A DNA stretch of 27,084 nt, taken from assembly GCA_023454175.1 (NCBI GenBank), contig JAEXRW010000007.1, positions 1 through 27,084 on the forward strand, read 5' to 3'. The translations under genes were made by a program, and so were the position numbers. The notes under the pieces were generated by a model. The model was not told the DNA's origin and searched no databases. It worked only from the letters and a program-made list of their open reading frames with translations. Position 1 is the first letter of the stretch. The number at the start of each line of letters is the position of its first letter. The DNA comes from Bacillota bacterium (GTDB lineage: Bacteria; Bacillota; Clostridia; Christensenellales; JAEXRW01). Shown piece by piece: positions 8,476 to 16,361 of this stretch.

Positions 8476-8727
8476 TACAATATATTACGATGATGGGGAA
8501 AAAACGCCTGAATTGGTGCAACCGACAGAGAGGCCGGGCCACTGGGTGAGAGTCCGACCAGCACAGATAACGGCGCGTGTGCGCCCCGGAGGGATGCGGC
8601 GAAATGCCGCACGGGATACGGCCCGTTAACGCCGACTTGAGCGGGAGCATTTTATAACACCAATGCTCCAACCAGAGTGGGACCGCGAGTAAACCCTCGT
8701 CTCTGTTTAATAGAGACGAGGGCTTTT
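8476..8727 (+). promoter_or_regulatory. T-box leader (tRNA-sensing) upstream of cysE-cysS
   Basis: The diagnostic T-box sequence AGAGTGGGACCGCG is at 8674-8687. Upstream are a GATGA K-turn-like motif (8489-8495 region), the Stem I distal pattern GACAGAGAGG...GGTGAGAGTCC, and a perfect 8-bp Stem III-like hairpin (GGAGCATT/AATGCTCC, 8644-8669). A terminator follows. Uncharged tRNA should pair with the UGGG bulge and favour antitermination. Genes downstream predict a cysteine specifier (UGC), and tRNA-Cys with U73 could pair with UGGG by wobble. However, I could not place UGC convincingly in a specifier loop; the 3' side of the apparent loop reads CACAGATAA. The leader class is certain; the amino acid is inferred from context. 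Confidence 0.9.
8694..8727 (+). terminator. T-box attenuator terminator
   Basis: CCCTCGTCTCT pairs with AGAGACGAGGG across a 7-base loop, followed by CTTTT. It begins 6 bases after the T-box sequence, as expected for a terminator competing with the antiterminator. Confidence 0.9.
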
Positions 8728-8780
8728 AATTGACAATTGAAAATTGACAATTGAGAATTGCGGTATGCCTGCGGCATGAA
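8728..8780 (+). repeat. Dispersed repeat copy after the T-box terminator
   Basis: Five imperfect TTGACAATTGA-type units are followed by GCGGTATGCCTGCGGCATGA, the same hairpin module as at 300, 11220 and 25980. It lies inside the cysE leader, between the T-box terminator and cysE, unlike most copies, which follow a stop codon. Confidence 0.75.
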
Positions 8781-8878
8781 ATCCATGGTTGGGCCTGAAG
8801 TTGGATGAAACATAGGAGTATCACTCCATCGGGCACCATAGTCATTCCAATCAGCCTGATTGTAATGATATTGGTACC

Positions 8879-8918
8879 ACCTCACCTCATAAGCGCACGG
8901 CGCGCGAGGGAGGCAGGA
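8879..8918 (+). ncRNA. Candidate structured leader element, copy A (upstream of cysE)
   Basis: ACCTCACCTCATAA, then a GCGC/GCGC hairpin with loop ACG, then GAGGGAGGCAGGA. The same order (ACCTCA-YCTCATAA, hairpin with 3-base loop, GAGGGAG, CAGGA) recurs at 24062-24111 upstream of rlmB. The inner stem differs in sequence there but not in form. The element ends about 90 bases before the cysE start. I do not recognise it as a known riboswitch or protein-binding leader. Confidence 0.4.
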
Positions 8919-9007
8919 TTACCCTACAGGAAACGCTACGCTAAATAAGGGATAGAACAAGGTCTTACTTGAAAGGTTAGACGAGGATAGAATGGAGGCA
9001 GTATACT

Positions 9008-9796
9008 ATGTTTGATAGATTAAAAAAAGACATCAGGGCCGTAATGGAACGGGACCCGGCGGCGCGGAGCGCACTGGAGGTGCTGCTGTGCTACCCCGGA
9101 TTAAAAGCGGTGCGGCGGTACCGGCGGGCCAACTGGTTCTGGCGGCACAACATGAAGCTGATCGCACGGTATATCTCGGAGCGTGCGCGCAGGAAGACGG
9201 GCATCGAGATCCATCCCGGCGCGACCATCGGTGAGGGTCTTTTCATCGACCACGGCACGGGCGTGGTGATCGGCGAGACGACGGAGATCGGCGACCATGT
9301 GACGCTGTACCAGGGCGTGACGCTGGGCGGGACGGGAAAGGACACCGGGAAACGCCACCCCACGCTGGGCAACCACGTGATGGTGGGGGTGGGCGCGAAG
9401 GTGCTGGGCCCCTTCAAAGTGGGGGACTACACCAAGATCGGCGCCAATTCCGTGGTGCTGGAGGAGACGCCGCCGTGCTCCACGGTGGTGGGCGTGCCGG
9501 GCCGGGTGGTCAAGTGCGGCAAGTGCCCCGGCATGGACGCAGCCGGAAAGCGCAAATGCGAACAGATGCGGGATAACATGCCCGAATGCGCGGGATCCCC
9601 GACCTGTGCGGCTTCGGCGGCGCTGGAAGGGCAGCGGGAGGGCAAGGATGGCGGCGGGCTGCGGCCGGGGGACGACCTGGACCAGGTACACCTGCCCGAC
9701 CCCGTGTACGTGGAACTGGCGGCACTGCGCAACCGCATAGCGGCGCTGGAAGAAAAGCTGGAGAAACTAACATCCGGGGAGGCTGAAAATAAATGA
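9008..9796 (+). CDS. cysE: Serine O-acetyltransferase with a cysteine-rich C-terminal insert
   Basis: CysE acetylates L-serine with acetyl-CoA, the first committed step of cysteine synthesis. The 262-residue protein has the short N-terminal helical part and the left-handed beta-helix: GIEIHPGATIGEGLFIDHGTGVVIGETTEIGDHVTLYQGVTLGGTGKD, with the catalytic His in IDHGTG. The usual core ends near residue 168. After it comes an insert with Cys170, 173, 184, 194 and 200 and a Gly/Asp-rich stretch. Then come the familiar clostridial tail DQVHLPDPVYVEL and a short coiled coil (LRNRIAALEEKLEKL). GGAGG lies 10-14 bases upstream of the ATG. The stop overlaps the cysS start by 4 bp, so the two are translationally coupled. 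Confidence 0.93.
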   Translation: MFDRLKKDIRAVMERDPAARSALEVLLCYPGLKAVRRYRRANWFWRHNMKLIARYISERARRKTGIEIHPGATIGEGLFIDHGTGVVIGETTEIGDHVTLYQGVTLGGTGKDTGKRHPTLGNHVMVGVGAKVLGPFKVGDYTKIGANSVVLEETPPCSTVVGVPGRVVKCGKCPGMDAAGKRKCEQMRDNMPECAGSPTCAASAALEGQREGKDGGGLRPGDDLDQVHLPDPVYVELAALRNRIAALEEKLEKLTSGEAENK

Positions 9797-11199
9797 GGCT
9801 GTACAACACATTGACAAAACAAAAGGAGGAATTCGTGCCTCTCGTAAAAGGGGAGGCACGGATGTACTCCTGCGGACCGACGGTATACAACTACTTCCAC
9901 ATCGGCAACGCGCGCCCGTTCGTGATCTTTGACGTGCTGCGGCGGTACCTGGAGCACAAGGGGTACAAGGTGAACTTCGTACAGAATTTCACGGACGTGG
10001 ACGACAAGATGATCAAACGCGCGCGGGAAGAGGGCACCACCGTGGCGGAATTGGCGGACCGGTTCATCCTGGAGTATTACCACGATGCGGACAAGCTCGC
10101 CATCCGCCGGGCCACGGCGAACCCGCGGGCGACGGAGCACATCAGCGAGATCATCCAGATCATTCAAACGCTGATAGAAAAAGGCCACGCATATGTATCG
10201 GGCGGGGACGTCTACTACGCTACGAAATCCTTCCCGGGATACGGGAAGCTGTCGTGCCAGGACCTGGAGCAGCTGGAGGCGGGCGCCCGCATCGAACCGG
10301 GGGAGAAGAAGAAGGACCCGATGGACTTCGCGCTGTGGAAGGCGCAGAAGGAACCGGATGAGATCGCGTGGGACAGCCCCTGGGGCAAAGGGCGGCCGGG
10401 CTGGCATATCGAATGCAGCGCGATGAGCATGAAATACCTGGGGGAGACCATCGACATCCACACGGGCGGGCAGGACCTGATATTTCCCCACCACGAAAAC
10501 GAGATCGCCCAGAGCGAGGGGGCTACGGGAAAACCCTTCGTACGGTACTGGCTGCACAACGGCTTCATCAACGTGGACAACAGAAAAATGGCCAAATCCG
10601 AAGGCAACTTTTTCACGGTGCGGGACGTAGCGGCGGAATACGACCTGATGGCCGTGCGGCTTTTCCTGCTGGGGGCGCACTACCGCAGCCCCATCAACTT
10701 TTCCCGGGAACTGATCCAGCAATCCTGCAATGCCTGGCAGCGCATCAAAAACGCGCGGGAGAACCTACTGTACCTGATGGAAAACGGCACGGACGGGGCG
10801 CCGGACAAACTGGAAAAGGAACTCATCTCCCTGTGCGAGACGGAAGAAACGGCCTTTTTCGACGCGATGGACGACGACCTGAACACCGCCGACGCACTCG
10901 GGGCATTCTTTGAGGCGCTGCGGGAGGTCAACACTGCGTTCGCAGCGGGGGGAAGCAAGGCCGGGGCAAAGGCGGTGCTATCCCGCATCGACGGGATGCT
11001 GGACATCCTGGGGCTGCTGCCCGAAAAAAAGGAAGAGGAAGTCGACGCGGAAGTATTGAAGCTCGTGGACGAACGGCAGGCGGCGCGGAAGGCAAGGGAT
11101 TTCAAACGGGCGGACGAGATACGCGCCATCCTGAAGGACAAGGGGATCGTGCTGGAGGATACGGCGCAGGGTGTAAAGATTAAGAAAATTGAGAGTTAA
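9793..11199 (+). CDS. cysS: Cysteinyl-tRNA synthetase
   Basis: This class I aminoacyl-tRNA synthetase charges tRNA-Cys. It has 468 residues, normal for the family. Cys27 in YSCGPTVYN and the Cys in WHIECSAMS, together with the His and Glu in FPHHENE, form the active-site zinc site that selects cysteine. The HIGH motif is H36-IGN and the KMSKS loop is K265-MAKS, with Ala in place of the first Ser. The C-terminal part carries the DALR helical region (DDDLNTADALGAFFEAL). It starts at the ATG overlapping the cysE stop. The last codons (KKIES) come from a dispersed repeat that begins before the stop codon. Confidence 0.96.
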   Translation: MRLYNTLTKQKEEFVPLVKGEARMYSCGPTVYNYFHIGNARPFVIFDVLRRYLEHKGYKVNFVQNFTDVDDKMIKRAREEGTTVAELADRFILEYYHDADKLAIRRATANPRATEHISEIIQIIQTLIEKGHAYVSGGDVYYATKSFPGYGKLSCQDLEQLEAGARIEPGEKKKDPMDFALWKAQKEPDEIAWDSPWGKGRPGWHIECSAMSMKYLGETIDIHTGGQDLIFPHHENEIAQSEGATGKPFVRYWLHNGFINVDNRKMAKSEGNFFTVRDVAAEYDLMAVRLFLLGAHYRSPINFSRELIQQSCNAWQRIKNARENLLYLMENGTDGAPDKLEKELISLCETEETAFFDAMDDDLNTADALGAFFEALREVNTAFAAGGSKAGAKAVLSRIDGMLDILGLLPEKKEEEVDAEVLKLVDERQAARKARDFKRADEIRAILKDKGIVLEDTAQGVKIKKIES

Positions 11200-11285
11200 T
11201 AGTTAATAGTTAAGAGTTTTGGAATGCCCAATGGGAGGCAAACGAGCCTCCCATTGGGCATGATTATATGGTCCTGCGGGGGGAA
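11181..11285 (+). repeat. Dispersed repeat copy overlapping the cysS stop codon
   Basis: The AT-rich arm (TTGAGAGTTAATAGTTAATAG...) begins inside cysS and supplies its stop codon. The hairpin module follows as GGAATGCCC...GGGCATGAT with a nested palindrome AATGGGAGG...CCTCCCATT, then TATATGGTCCTGCGGGGGG. It closely matches the pair at 300-455, including the nested palindrome and the tail. Confidence 0.8.
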
Positions 11286-11747
11286 ACCCTCCGGCAACAT
11301 GCGACCCCATAGTGCCGCAAGCGGCCCATTTGGTCGCTTTGCGGCTGCATTGTGAATCCATTCTTTCTATGAATGGATTCACATTTGCCTTTTTCATACG
11401 GATGCTTTGCATCCGCTTCAGGGAGGCTCTCAGATGCGAATCATATTCGATTGACCGGACCAAAATATGGTGTTATTCTGAAACAGAATCAATAAGTGAG
11501 AGGTAACCGTATGCCGGCGAACGCTTAATTCTCAAAACCGAATATGCGCGATGGAAGGCCGAAATCCGATAGCGGCTTTGTTTCATCACACATACATGAG
11601 AATTAAGCGAGCGCTGTATAAACAATCCATATAGCAAACCGATGCGATAAACCATTGGCTGAAACCAAAGCCATGCAGTCGTGCTTCATTTTTGTGGCAG
11701 ACGCATGGCTTTTTATTGTTTATACGGCCCGGAAAGGGCTGGATACT
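11286..11747 (+). other. Palindrome-rich spacer between cysS and the DUF1062 gene
   Basis: No gene is convincing here. Seen in order: GCCGCAAGCG/CGCTTTGCGGC (11312-11347 region); a perfect 12-bp hairpin TGTGAATCCATT/AATGGATTCACA (11351-11383) followed by TTTGCCTTTTT, a likely terminator for cysE-cysS; CGGATG/CATCCG near 11400; ATTCTGAAACAGAAT near 11474; a 13-bp inverted repeat CGCTTAATTCTCA (11522-11534) with TGAGAATTAAGCG (11597-11609); and AAGCCATGC/GCATGGCTT followed by TTTATT (about 11667-11715). The last looks like a terminator or attenuator just before the DUF1062 start. Confidence 0.55.
11351..11391 (+). terminator. Probable terminator of cysE-cysS
   Basis: A perfect 12-bp stem with a 9-base loop (11351-11383) is followed by TTTGCCTTTTT. 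It is AT-rich in the stem, so strength is uncertain. Confidence 0.5.
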
Positions 11748-12389
11748 ATGAATATAACCTGGGTATTAAAACCCATGGACACTCCTCTCATCCACAAAAA
11801 CTGCGGCCGGTGCGGGAAGATGCGCGAATTTGCCTGCAGCAAGCGGTTCCGCGTCAACGCCCAGCAAAGAAGGCTGGACGTGTGGCTGATTTACCATTGC
11901 ACAAGGTGCGGCGCGACCTGGAACATGGATATCCTCTCCAGGGTGAAACCGGAGGACATGGACCGCACGCTTTACGAAGGCTTCCTGAAAAACGACGAGG
12001 ACCTGGCTTACAGGTATGCTTTCGACGCGGGGACGCTGGCACGCAACAGGGCGAACGCCTGCCACGAAAAACTCCGATACACCATCGAAGGCCCTGCACC
12101 TTCATTGAATGTATTCATGCTGGAGCCGGTGACGCTGCGGATCCAAAACCCGTATGGATTACATTTGCGGCTGGACAAGCTGATGCAGGAGAAAACCGGA
12201 ATACCGAGAGCGGCATGGAAGGCGTATTTCCAATCGGCCGGCAAGCAGAACGACGGCCGGGATACAGCCAAAGCGAACCTGAATGGGGATGCGACGCTCC
12301 TTTTCAAACCGGAACAGATGATAATACTGCTTTCAGAAAAGCAGTTGAAACAAACAGAAATATTTCTTCCCGCGGCGGACAAAACGTGA
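11748..12389 (+). CDS. DUF1062 family zinc-ribbon protein
   Basis: This 213-residue protein matches what I know of DUF1062. It opens with W-x-L-K-P, a CGRC knuckle at residues 19-22, the segment FACSKRFRVNAQQRRLDVWLIYHC, and a second knuckle CTRC followed by GATWNMDILSR. One zinc ribbon is therefore expected near the N terminus. The rest looks globular, with LQ/leucine-rich motifs at the C terminus. The function of the family is unknown to me. The frame is open back to a TTG at 11655, but that segment overlaps a terminator-like hairpin. The ATG at 11748 aligns with the family start, although its ribosome-binding site (AAGGGCTGG) is weak. Confidence 0.82.
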   Translation: MNITWVLKPMDTPLIHKNCGRCGKMREFACSKRFRVNAQQRRLDVWLIYHCTRCGATWNMDILSRVKPEDMDRTLYEGFLKNDEDLAYRYAFDAGTLARNRANACHEKLRYTIEGPAPSLNVFMLEPVTLRIQNPYGLHLRLDKLMQEKTGIPRAAWKAYFQSAGKQNDGRDTAKANLNGDATLLFKPEQMIILLSEKQLKQTEIFLPAADKT

Positions 12390-12430
12390 TAAGATGGATT
12401 TGCGAAATACGTAACGGAGGACAAAAGCAC

Positions 12431-12820
12431 ATGTCTCCAACTCCCCTGCCCGCGGCGACTGCCGCAGCCCAGAACGCTGCCGCCAATACGGATATGTTCG
12501 GTTACCTCATGCCATTGATGTTTGTTCTGGCGGGACTGTACATGATCTGGCGCGCCATCATACCCGGCGGCAAGACCTTTGAATTTGCCCAGTACAAACA
12601 GGAAATCCGCCCGCATGCAGTGAAAACCATGCGGATATTCTTTGCCATCGCGGGACCGGTATGCATCGGCGAAGCTGTGCTGGACTACCTGGCGAACAAC
12701 ATGGGCATGAAGCAGCTGATGATCTATGAATACATCGCATTAGGCCTGGCTGTAGCGCTGGTAGTAGCCTATATCATCTACACTGTACGCAAATACGGGA
12801 AATATCGAATTAACCCGTAA
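12431..12820 (+). CDS. Small integral membrane protein
   Basis: This 129-residue protein is not one I recognise. After an Ala-rich N-terminal tail, three hydrophobic helices are visible: about 23-43 (FGYLMPLMFVLAGLYMIW), 66-86 (TMRIFFAIAGPVCIGEAVLDY) and 99-119 (YEYIALGLAVALVVAYIIYT). A basic C-terminal tail follows. The ATG at 12431 has a strong GGAGG 8-10 bases upstream. It follows the DUF1062 gene by 41 bases in the same direction and precedes the glycine riboswitch, so the two small genes may form one unit. Confidence 0.75.
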   Translation: MSPTPLPAATAAAQNAAANTDMFGYLMPLMFVLAGLYMIWRAIIPGGKTFEFAQYKQEIRPHAVKTMRIFFAIAGPVCIGEAVLDYLANNMGMKQLMIYEYIALGLAVALVVAYIIYTVRKYGKYRINP

Positions 12821-12881
12821 GTTAATTCATTCCGATCAATCCATAGGATCGATCCAAAAAACTGCATATAGCCGAATGAAT

Positions 12882-13051
12882 CGTACGGAAGACGCCGGCA
12901 GCGATGCCGGGGCCGAAGGGGAATCCTGGCCGATAATCTCTCAGGCAAAAGGACCGCACGACGACGGGACTCTGTAAAGCCCCATGCGAGGGGGCACCGG
13001 CGGGGCAAAGGAAAGTATACTTTTCCGAATCTCTCAGGTAAAAGCACAGAG
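12882..13051 (+). promoter_or_regulatory. Tandem glycine riboswitch
   Basis: Two glycine aptamers lie head to tail. The first runs 12882-12960 (P1 CGTACGG/CCGCACG) and has CCGAAGGGG, then AATCTCTCAGGCAAAAGGAC. The second runs 12970-13051 (P1 CTCTGT/ACAGAG) and has CACCGGCGGGGCAA, then GAATCTCTCAGGTAAAAGCAC. These are the strongly conserved glycine aptamer signatures. The 3' strand of the second P1 overlaps the 5' arm of the terminator, so glycine binding should prevent termination and turn on the gcv genes downstream. Confidence 0.97.
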
Positions 13052-13089
13052 GCAGGCAGATACACTTGTATTTGCCTGCCTCTTTTTTA
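13048..13089 (+). terminator. Expression-platform terminator of the glycine riboswitch
   Basis: AGAGGCAGGCA pairs with TGCCTGCCTCT and is followed by a T run. The first bases are shared with the second aptamer P1. Confidence 0.93.
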
Positions 13090-13384
13090 TTGAGGAAACC
13101 CTGATTGATTCCTGCGATATCTTTGCAGTTAATTTGTCGGCATTGGTAAGGGGCACGGCGCCTTCGGCGCTGAACGTTGACATTATTAACGGTTATCACG
13201 GGATCCGGCCGTCAGGAATTCATGCGAAGGCTGTGTCGTTAAACACTCGAAATAGCGGTGCTATTGAAACAGCACTATGCTGTTCCTTCGTGTTTGCTCC
13301 TTTGGCACAACGCGTGCGCGCGCAGCAAATTTCCTCGCAAATCTTATCGCCCTCATTCAATCAGTGCTTCCTCGGGGGTGGATC
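13090..13384 (+). other. Long leader between the riboswitch terminator and the gcv genes
   Basis: About 295 bases without a convincing gene. Two small hairpins are visible: GGCGCCTTCGGCGC (about 13157-13170) and AACAGCACTATGCTGTT (13267-13283). A GC-alternating stretch ACGCGTGCGCGCGC lies near 13310-13323. I see no clear promoter here. Confidence 0.4.
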
Positions 13385-13486
13385 ATGCAGAAACTTAAGA
13401 CCAAGGACTCTAAAGCTAAAGAAAGCTACCAAAATGCAATGATTATGACGAACAAAACTATTAATGAAGCGGGGATCAGAATATGA
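13385..13486 (+). CDS. Possible 33-codon leader peptide coupled to gcvT
   Basis: The ATG at 13385 follows GGGGGTGG at a good distance and opens MQKLKTKDSKAKESYQNAMI..., a lysine-rich peptide. Its stop codon overlaps the gcvT start as ATGA (13483-13486). gcvT itself has only a weak site (GCGGGGA), so translation reaching this stop could help gcvT initiation. I do not know any family match, and the frame is also open upstream to 13277. Read as a coupling device, this is inference. Confidence 0.45.
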   Translation: MQKLKTKDSKAKESYQNAMIMTNKTINEAGIRI

Positions 13487-14577
13487 ACGATATCAAACGC
13501 ACCGCCCTTTACGACAAGCATGTGGAGCTGGGCGGCAGGATGGTGGAATTCGCGGGGTACATGCTGCCGGTGCAGTACAGCTCCATCATGGAGGAGCACA
13601 ACGCGGTGCGGAAGCGGTGCGGCATCTTTGATGTATCCCACATGGCACGGATCATCATCCAGGGAGAAAAGGCGGAGGCTTTCCTGGACAGCGTATGCAC
13701 CAACGACATTTCTACGATGGTATCCGGCCTGGACCGGTACAGCCTGCTGTGCAATGAAAACGGCGGGGTTATCGACGATATCCTGGTATACAAGCTCGAA
13801 AATGGTTACATGGTGGTGGCCAACGCCTCCAACCATGAAAAGGTGTGGGCTCACTTCCTAAAACATTCAAAGGCATACCAACTCGACATGGCCGACAGAA
13901 CGGAAGAAACTTCCCAGATCGCGCTGCAGGGGCCGCTATACAAAGAGATCCTTGCAGATGCGGGGCTGGCCGCTCCCATCCCTGAGAAACGATACAGGCA
14001 TAGTGAAAACGCCACCATCTCCGGTATACCCTGCGCACTCTCCTCCACAGGGTATACCGGGGAGGACGGCGTGGAGATCTACTGTGAAAACGCGGACGCT
14101 CCGGCCATCTATGACGCTTTGATATCTGCCGGGAAGGCGCACGGGCTGCTGCCCTGCGGGCTGGGATGCAGGGATACGCTGCGGATGGAGGCGGCGATGC
14201 CGCTCTACGGACACGAACTGACAGACGATATATCGCCACTGGAGGCGGGACTGGGCATCTTCGTGAAACTGGAGAAAGCCGCTGATTTCCTTGGTAAAGA
14301 AGTATTGCAACAGCAGGCGGCGGAAGGGCTGAAAAGACTGCGCATCGGTCTCATGCTGACAGAGCGCGGGATCCCGAGGCAGGGGTGCGCCGTATCCAGC
14401 AGCGGCGAAAAGATCGGCTATGTGACCTCGGGCGGGTTTTTCCCCACGCTGGAGGGCGCATACGCGATGGCGCTGGTGGACGCAGCAAAAGCGGACGGGG
14501 AGATACAGGTGGACATAAGGGGCAAACTGACAACAGCGAAACGCGTGCCTTTACCTTTCTATAAGAAAAAGACGTGA
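13483..14577 (+). CDS. gcvT: Glycine cleavage system T protein (aminomethyltransferase)
   Basis: GcvT takes the aminomethyl group from the lipoyl arm of GcvH and gives methylene-tetrahydrofolate and ammonia. The 364-residue product is of normal length. It begins RTALYDKHVELGGRMVEFAGYMLPVQY and contains GIFDVSHMARI, DRYSLLCNENGGVIDDILVYKL, STGYTGEDGVEIYC and LGCRDTLRMEAAMPLYGHEL, all conserved in the family. The C-terminal barrel includes GYVTSGGFFPTLEGAYAMALV. It leads the gcv cluster directly after the glycine riboswitch leader. The ATG overlaps the stop of a short upstream ORF. Confidence 0.96.
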   Translation: MNDIKRTALYDKHVELGGRMVEFAGYMLPVQYSSIMEEHNAVRKRCGIFDVSHMARIIIQGEKAEAFLDSVCTNDISTMVSGLDRYSLLCNENGGVIDDILVYKLENGYMVVANASNHEKVWAHFLKHSKAYQLDMADRTEETSQIALQGPLYKEILADAGLAAPIPEKRYRHSENATISGIPCALSSTGYTGEDGVEIYCENADAPAIYDALISAGKAHGLLPCGLGCRDTLRMEAAMPLYGHELTDDISPLEAGLGIFVKLEKAADFLGKEVLQQQAAEGLKRLRIGLMLTERGIPRQGCAVSSSGEKIGYVTSGGFFPTLEGAYAMALVDAAKADGEIQVDIRGKLTTAKRVPLPFYKKKT

Positions 14578-14646
14578 TTAACGGGCAAACTATCATCATG
14601 TTCATGATATACCGGGAGAATAAATTTACATACAGGAGGAAAAAGG

Positions 14647-15027
14647 ATGGCTACGCCAAAGGACAGGAAGTACACGAAGGAACACGAATGGGTAAAGATC
14701 GACAGCGGATCGGCATATGTGGGGATCACGGACCACGCGCAGAGCGAACTGGGAGACATCGTCTATGTGGAACTGCCGGTGGTGGGCACAACACTGGATG
14801 CCGGCAAGGTGCTGGCTGTGGTGGAATCGGTGAAGGCGGTATCCGAGGTATTTTCCCCGCTCACAGGCGAGGTCCTGTCCGTCAACACGGAGCTGGACAA
14901 GGCACCGGAGCTGCTGAACCAGGCGCCGTATGAGCAGCATATCGCGGTGCTGAAGGCGGAGGACGCCACCGCAGCGGCGGGGCTGCTCACGGCAGAAGAA
15001 TACGACGCCTTTCTTTCGGAGGGCTGA
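14647..15027 (+). CDS. gcvH: Glycine cleavage system H protein
   Basis: GcvH is the lipoylated carrier that shuttles the aminomethyl intermediate between the P, T and L proteins. The 126-residue length is typical. It has the single hybrid-motif fold KEHEWVKIDSGSAYVGITDH...LGDIVYVELP and the lipoylation site Lys63 in VVESVKAVSEV. A strong ribosome-binding site (AGGAGG) precedes the ATG. It lies 69 bases after gcvT and 5 bases before gcvPA. Confidence 0.96.
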   Translation: MATPKDRKYTKEHEWVKIDSGSAYVGITDHAQSELGDIVYVELPVVGTTLDAGKVLAVVESVKAVSEVFSPLTGEVLSVNTELDKAPELLNQAPYEQHIAVLKAEDATAAAGLLTAEEYDAFLSEG

Positions 15028-15032
15028 GAAAC

Positions 15033-16361
15033 ATGCAATCGTACCTATGCATCAACGAAGCACAGCGGAAGGAAATGCTGGCGAGCACGGGATTAACGGA
15101 TGAGAAGGAGCTATTTTCATCCATCCCGGAGAACCTGCGCATCCCGGCATTGCCGGAGCTGCCGGGACCGATGAGCGAACTGGAAGCCAAGCGCGCATTC
15201 GCCGGGATGGGCGAGATGAACAAACGCGTGCTGACCTGCTTCCTGGGGGCGGGGGCGTACAACCACTATATCCCCTCGGTAGTGGACCACCTGGCTAACC
15301 GCAGCGAATTCTACACCGCCTACACCCCGTACCAGCCCGAGATGAGCCAGGGGATGCTGCAGGCGATCTTTGAATACCAGACGCTGGTGTGCCGCCTGAC
15401 AGGGATGGACGCGGCGAACGCTTCACACTACGACGGGGCGGCGGCGTGCGCAGAGGCCATGCTCATGAGCCGGGGGATCACGCGGCGCAATGAAGTAGTA
15501 GTATCCTCCGCGCTGCACCCGCATTACATCGAAACCATCAAGACATACGCCACCGCTGCGGGCGTCACATTGAAGCTCATACCTCTCAAAGACGGAACAA
15601 CCGATATAGAAGCACTGAAAACGCTGTGCACTGAAGCGGCGGCGGGCGTGATCCTGGCCCAGCCCAATTTTTACGGGTGCATCGAGGACGTTATGACAGC
15701 GTCGGAGATAACCCATACAGCCGGAGCGATATTCACAGCCTGCGCACTGCCTTCGGCACTGCCCGTACTGGCGGCCCCCGGCGATTATGCGGACATCGCG
15801 GCGGGCGAGGGGCAAAGCTGGGGCATCCCCGTATCTTTCGGCGGTCCGTACCTGGGGTACATGGCCGTGAAAGAGAAATACATCCGAAGCCTGCCGGGAA
15901 GGATCGTGGGACAGACTGTGGACCACGACGGGCGGAAGGGATACGTATTGACCCTGCAGGCCCGGGAGCAGCATATCCGCAGGGACAAGGCGGCGTCCAA
16001 CATCTGCTCCAACCAGGCATACTGCGCGCTGCGCGCGGCCATCCACATCAGCGCGATGGGGCAGGAAGGGTTAACCGCAGTCGCCCGGCAGAGTTACGAC
16101 AATGCCCATTACCTGCTTGAAAGATTGACCAGGGTCAAAGGATTCGAACCTGCATTCAAAGCGCCATTCTTCAACGAATTCACCGTGAAGCACACCGGAG
16201 ATATCACCGCATTGAATGAGCGGCTGCTTTCCCGCGGCATCCTGGGCGGACTGGACCTGGCGAAATACGGCATGCCGGGGCACAGCCTGTGGTGCGCGAC
16301 GGAACTCAATACCAGGGACGAGATCGACCATCTCGCCGGAATACTGGAGGCGGGCGCATGA
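15033..16361 (+). CDS. gcvPA: Glycine dehydrogenase (decarboxylating) subunit 1
   Basis: This is the N-terminal half of the P protein, which in many Bacillota is split into two chains. The 442-residue product has the family start (MLASTGLTDEKELFSSIPENLR), LTCFLGAGAYNHYIPSVVDHL, TAYTPYQPEMSQGMLQAIFEYQT, and GLDLAKYGMPGHSLWCATE near the end. With subunit 2 it forms the PLP enzyme that decarboxylates glycine and loads the rest onto GcvH. It follows gcvH by 5 bases and its stop overlaps the gcvPB start as ATGA. Confidence 0.96.
   Translation: MQSYLCINEAQRKEMLASTGLTDEKELFSSIPENLRIPALPELPGPMSELEAKRAFAGMGEMNKRVLTCFLGAGAYNHYIPSVVDHLANRSEFYTAYTPYQPEMSQGMLQAIFEYQTLVCRLTGMDAANASHYDGAAACAEAMLMSRGITRRNEVVVSSALHPHYIETIKTYATAAGVTLKLIPLKDGTTDIEALKTLCTEAAAGVILAQPNFYGCIEDVMTASEITHTAGAIFTACALPSALPVLAAPGDYADIAAGEGQSWGIPVSFGGPYLGYMAVKEKYIRSLPGRIVGQTVDHDGRKGYVLTLQAREQHIRRDKAASNICSNQAYCALRAAIHISAMGQEGLTAVARQSYDNAHYLLERLTRVKGFEPAFKAPFFNEFTVKHTGDITALNERLLSRGILGGLDLAKYGMPGHSLWCATELNTRDEIDHLAGILEAGA

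Noticed and set aside
8500..8560. Cobalamin riboswitch suggested by GCCACTGGGTGAGAGTCC
   Set aside because: There is no B12 box; the downstream AGAGTGGGACCGCG and terminator identify a T-box instead.
8652..8885. Minus-strand open frame of 77 codons beginning MRWYQYHYNQADWNDYGARW
   Set aside because: The aromatic-rich start faintly recalls a YD-repeat protein, but the frame runs through the dispersed repeat and T-box terminator. No other evidence supports a gene.
9427..10722. Minus-strand open frame of 431 codons
   Set aside because: It is antisense across the cysE-cysS junction; both plus-strand genes are certain.
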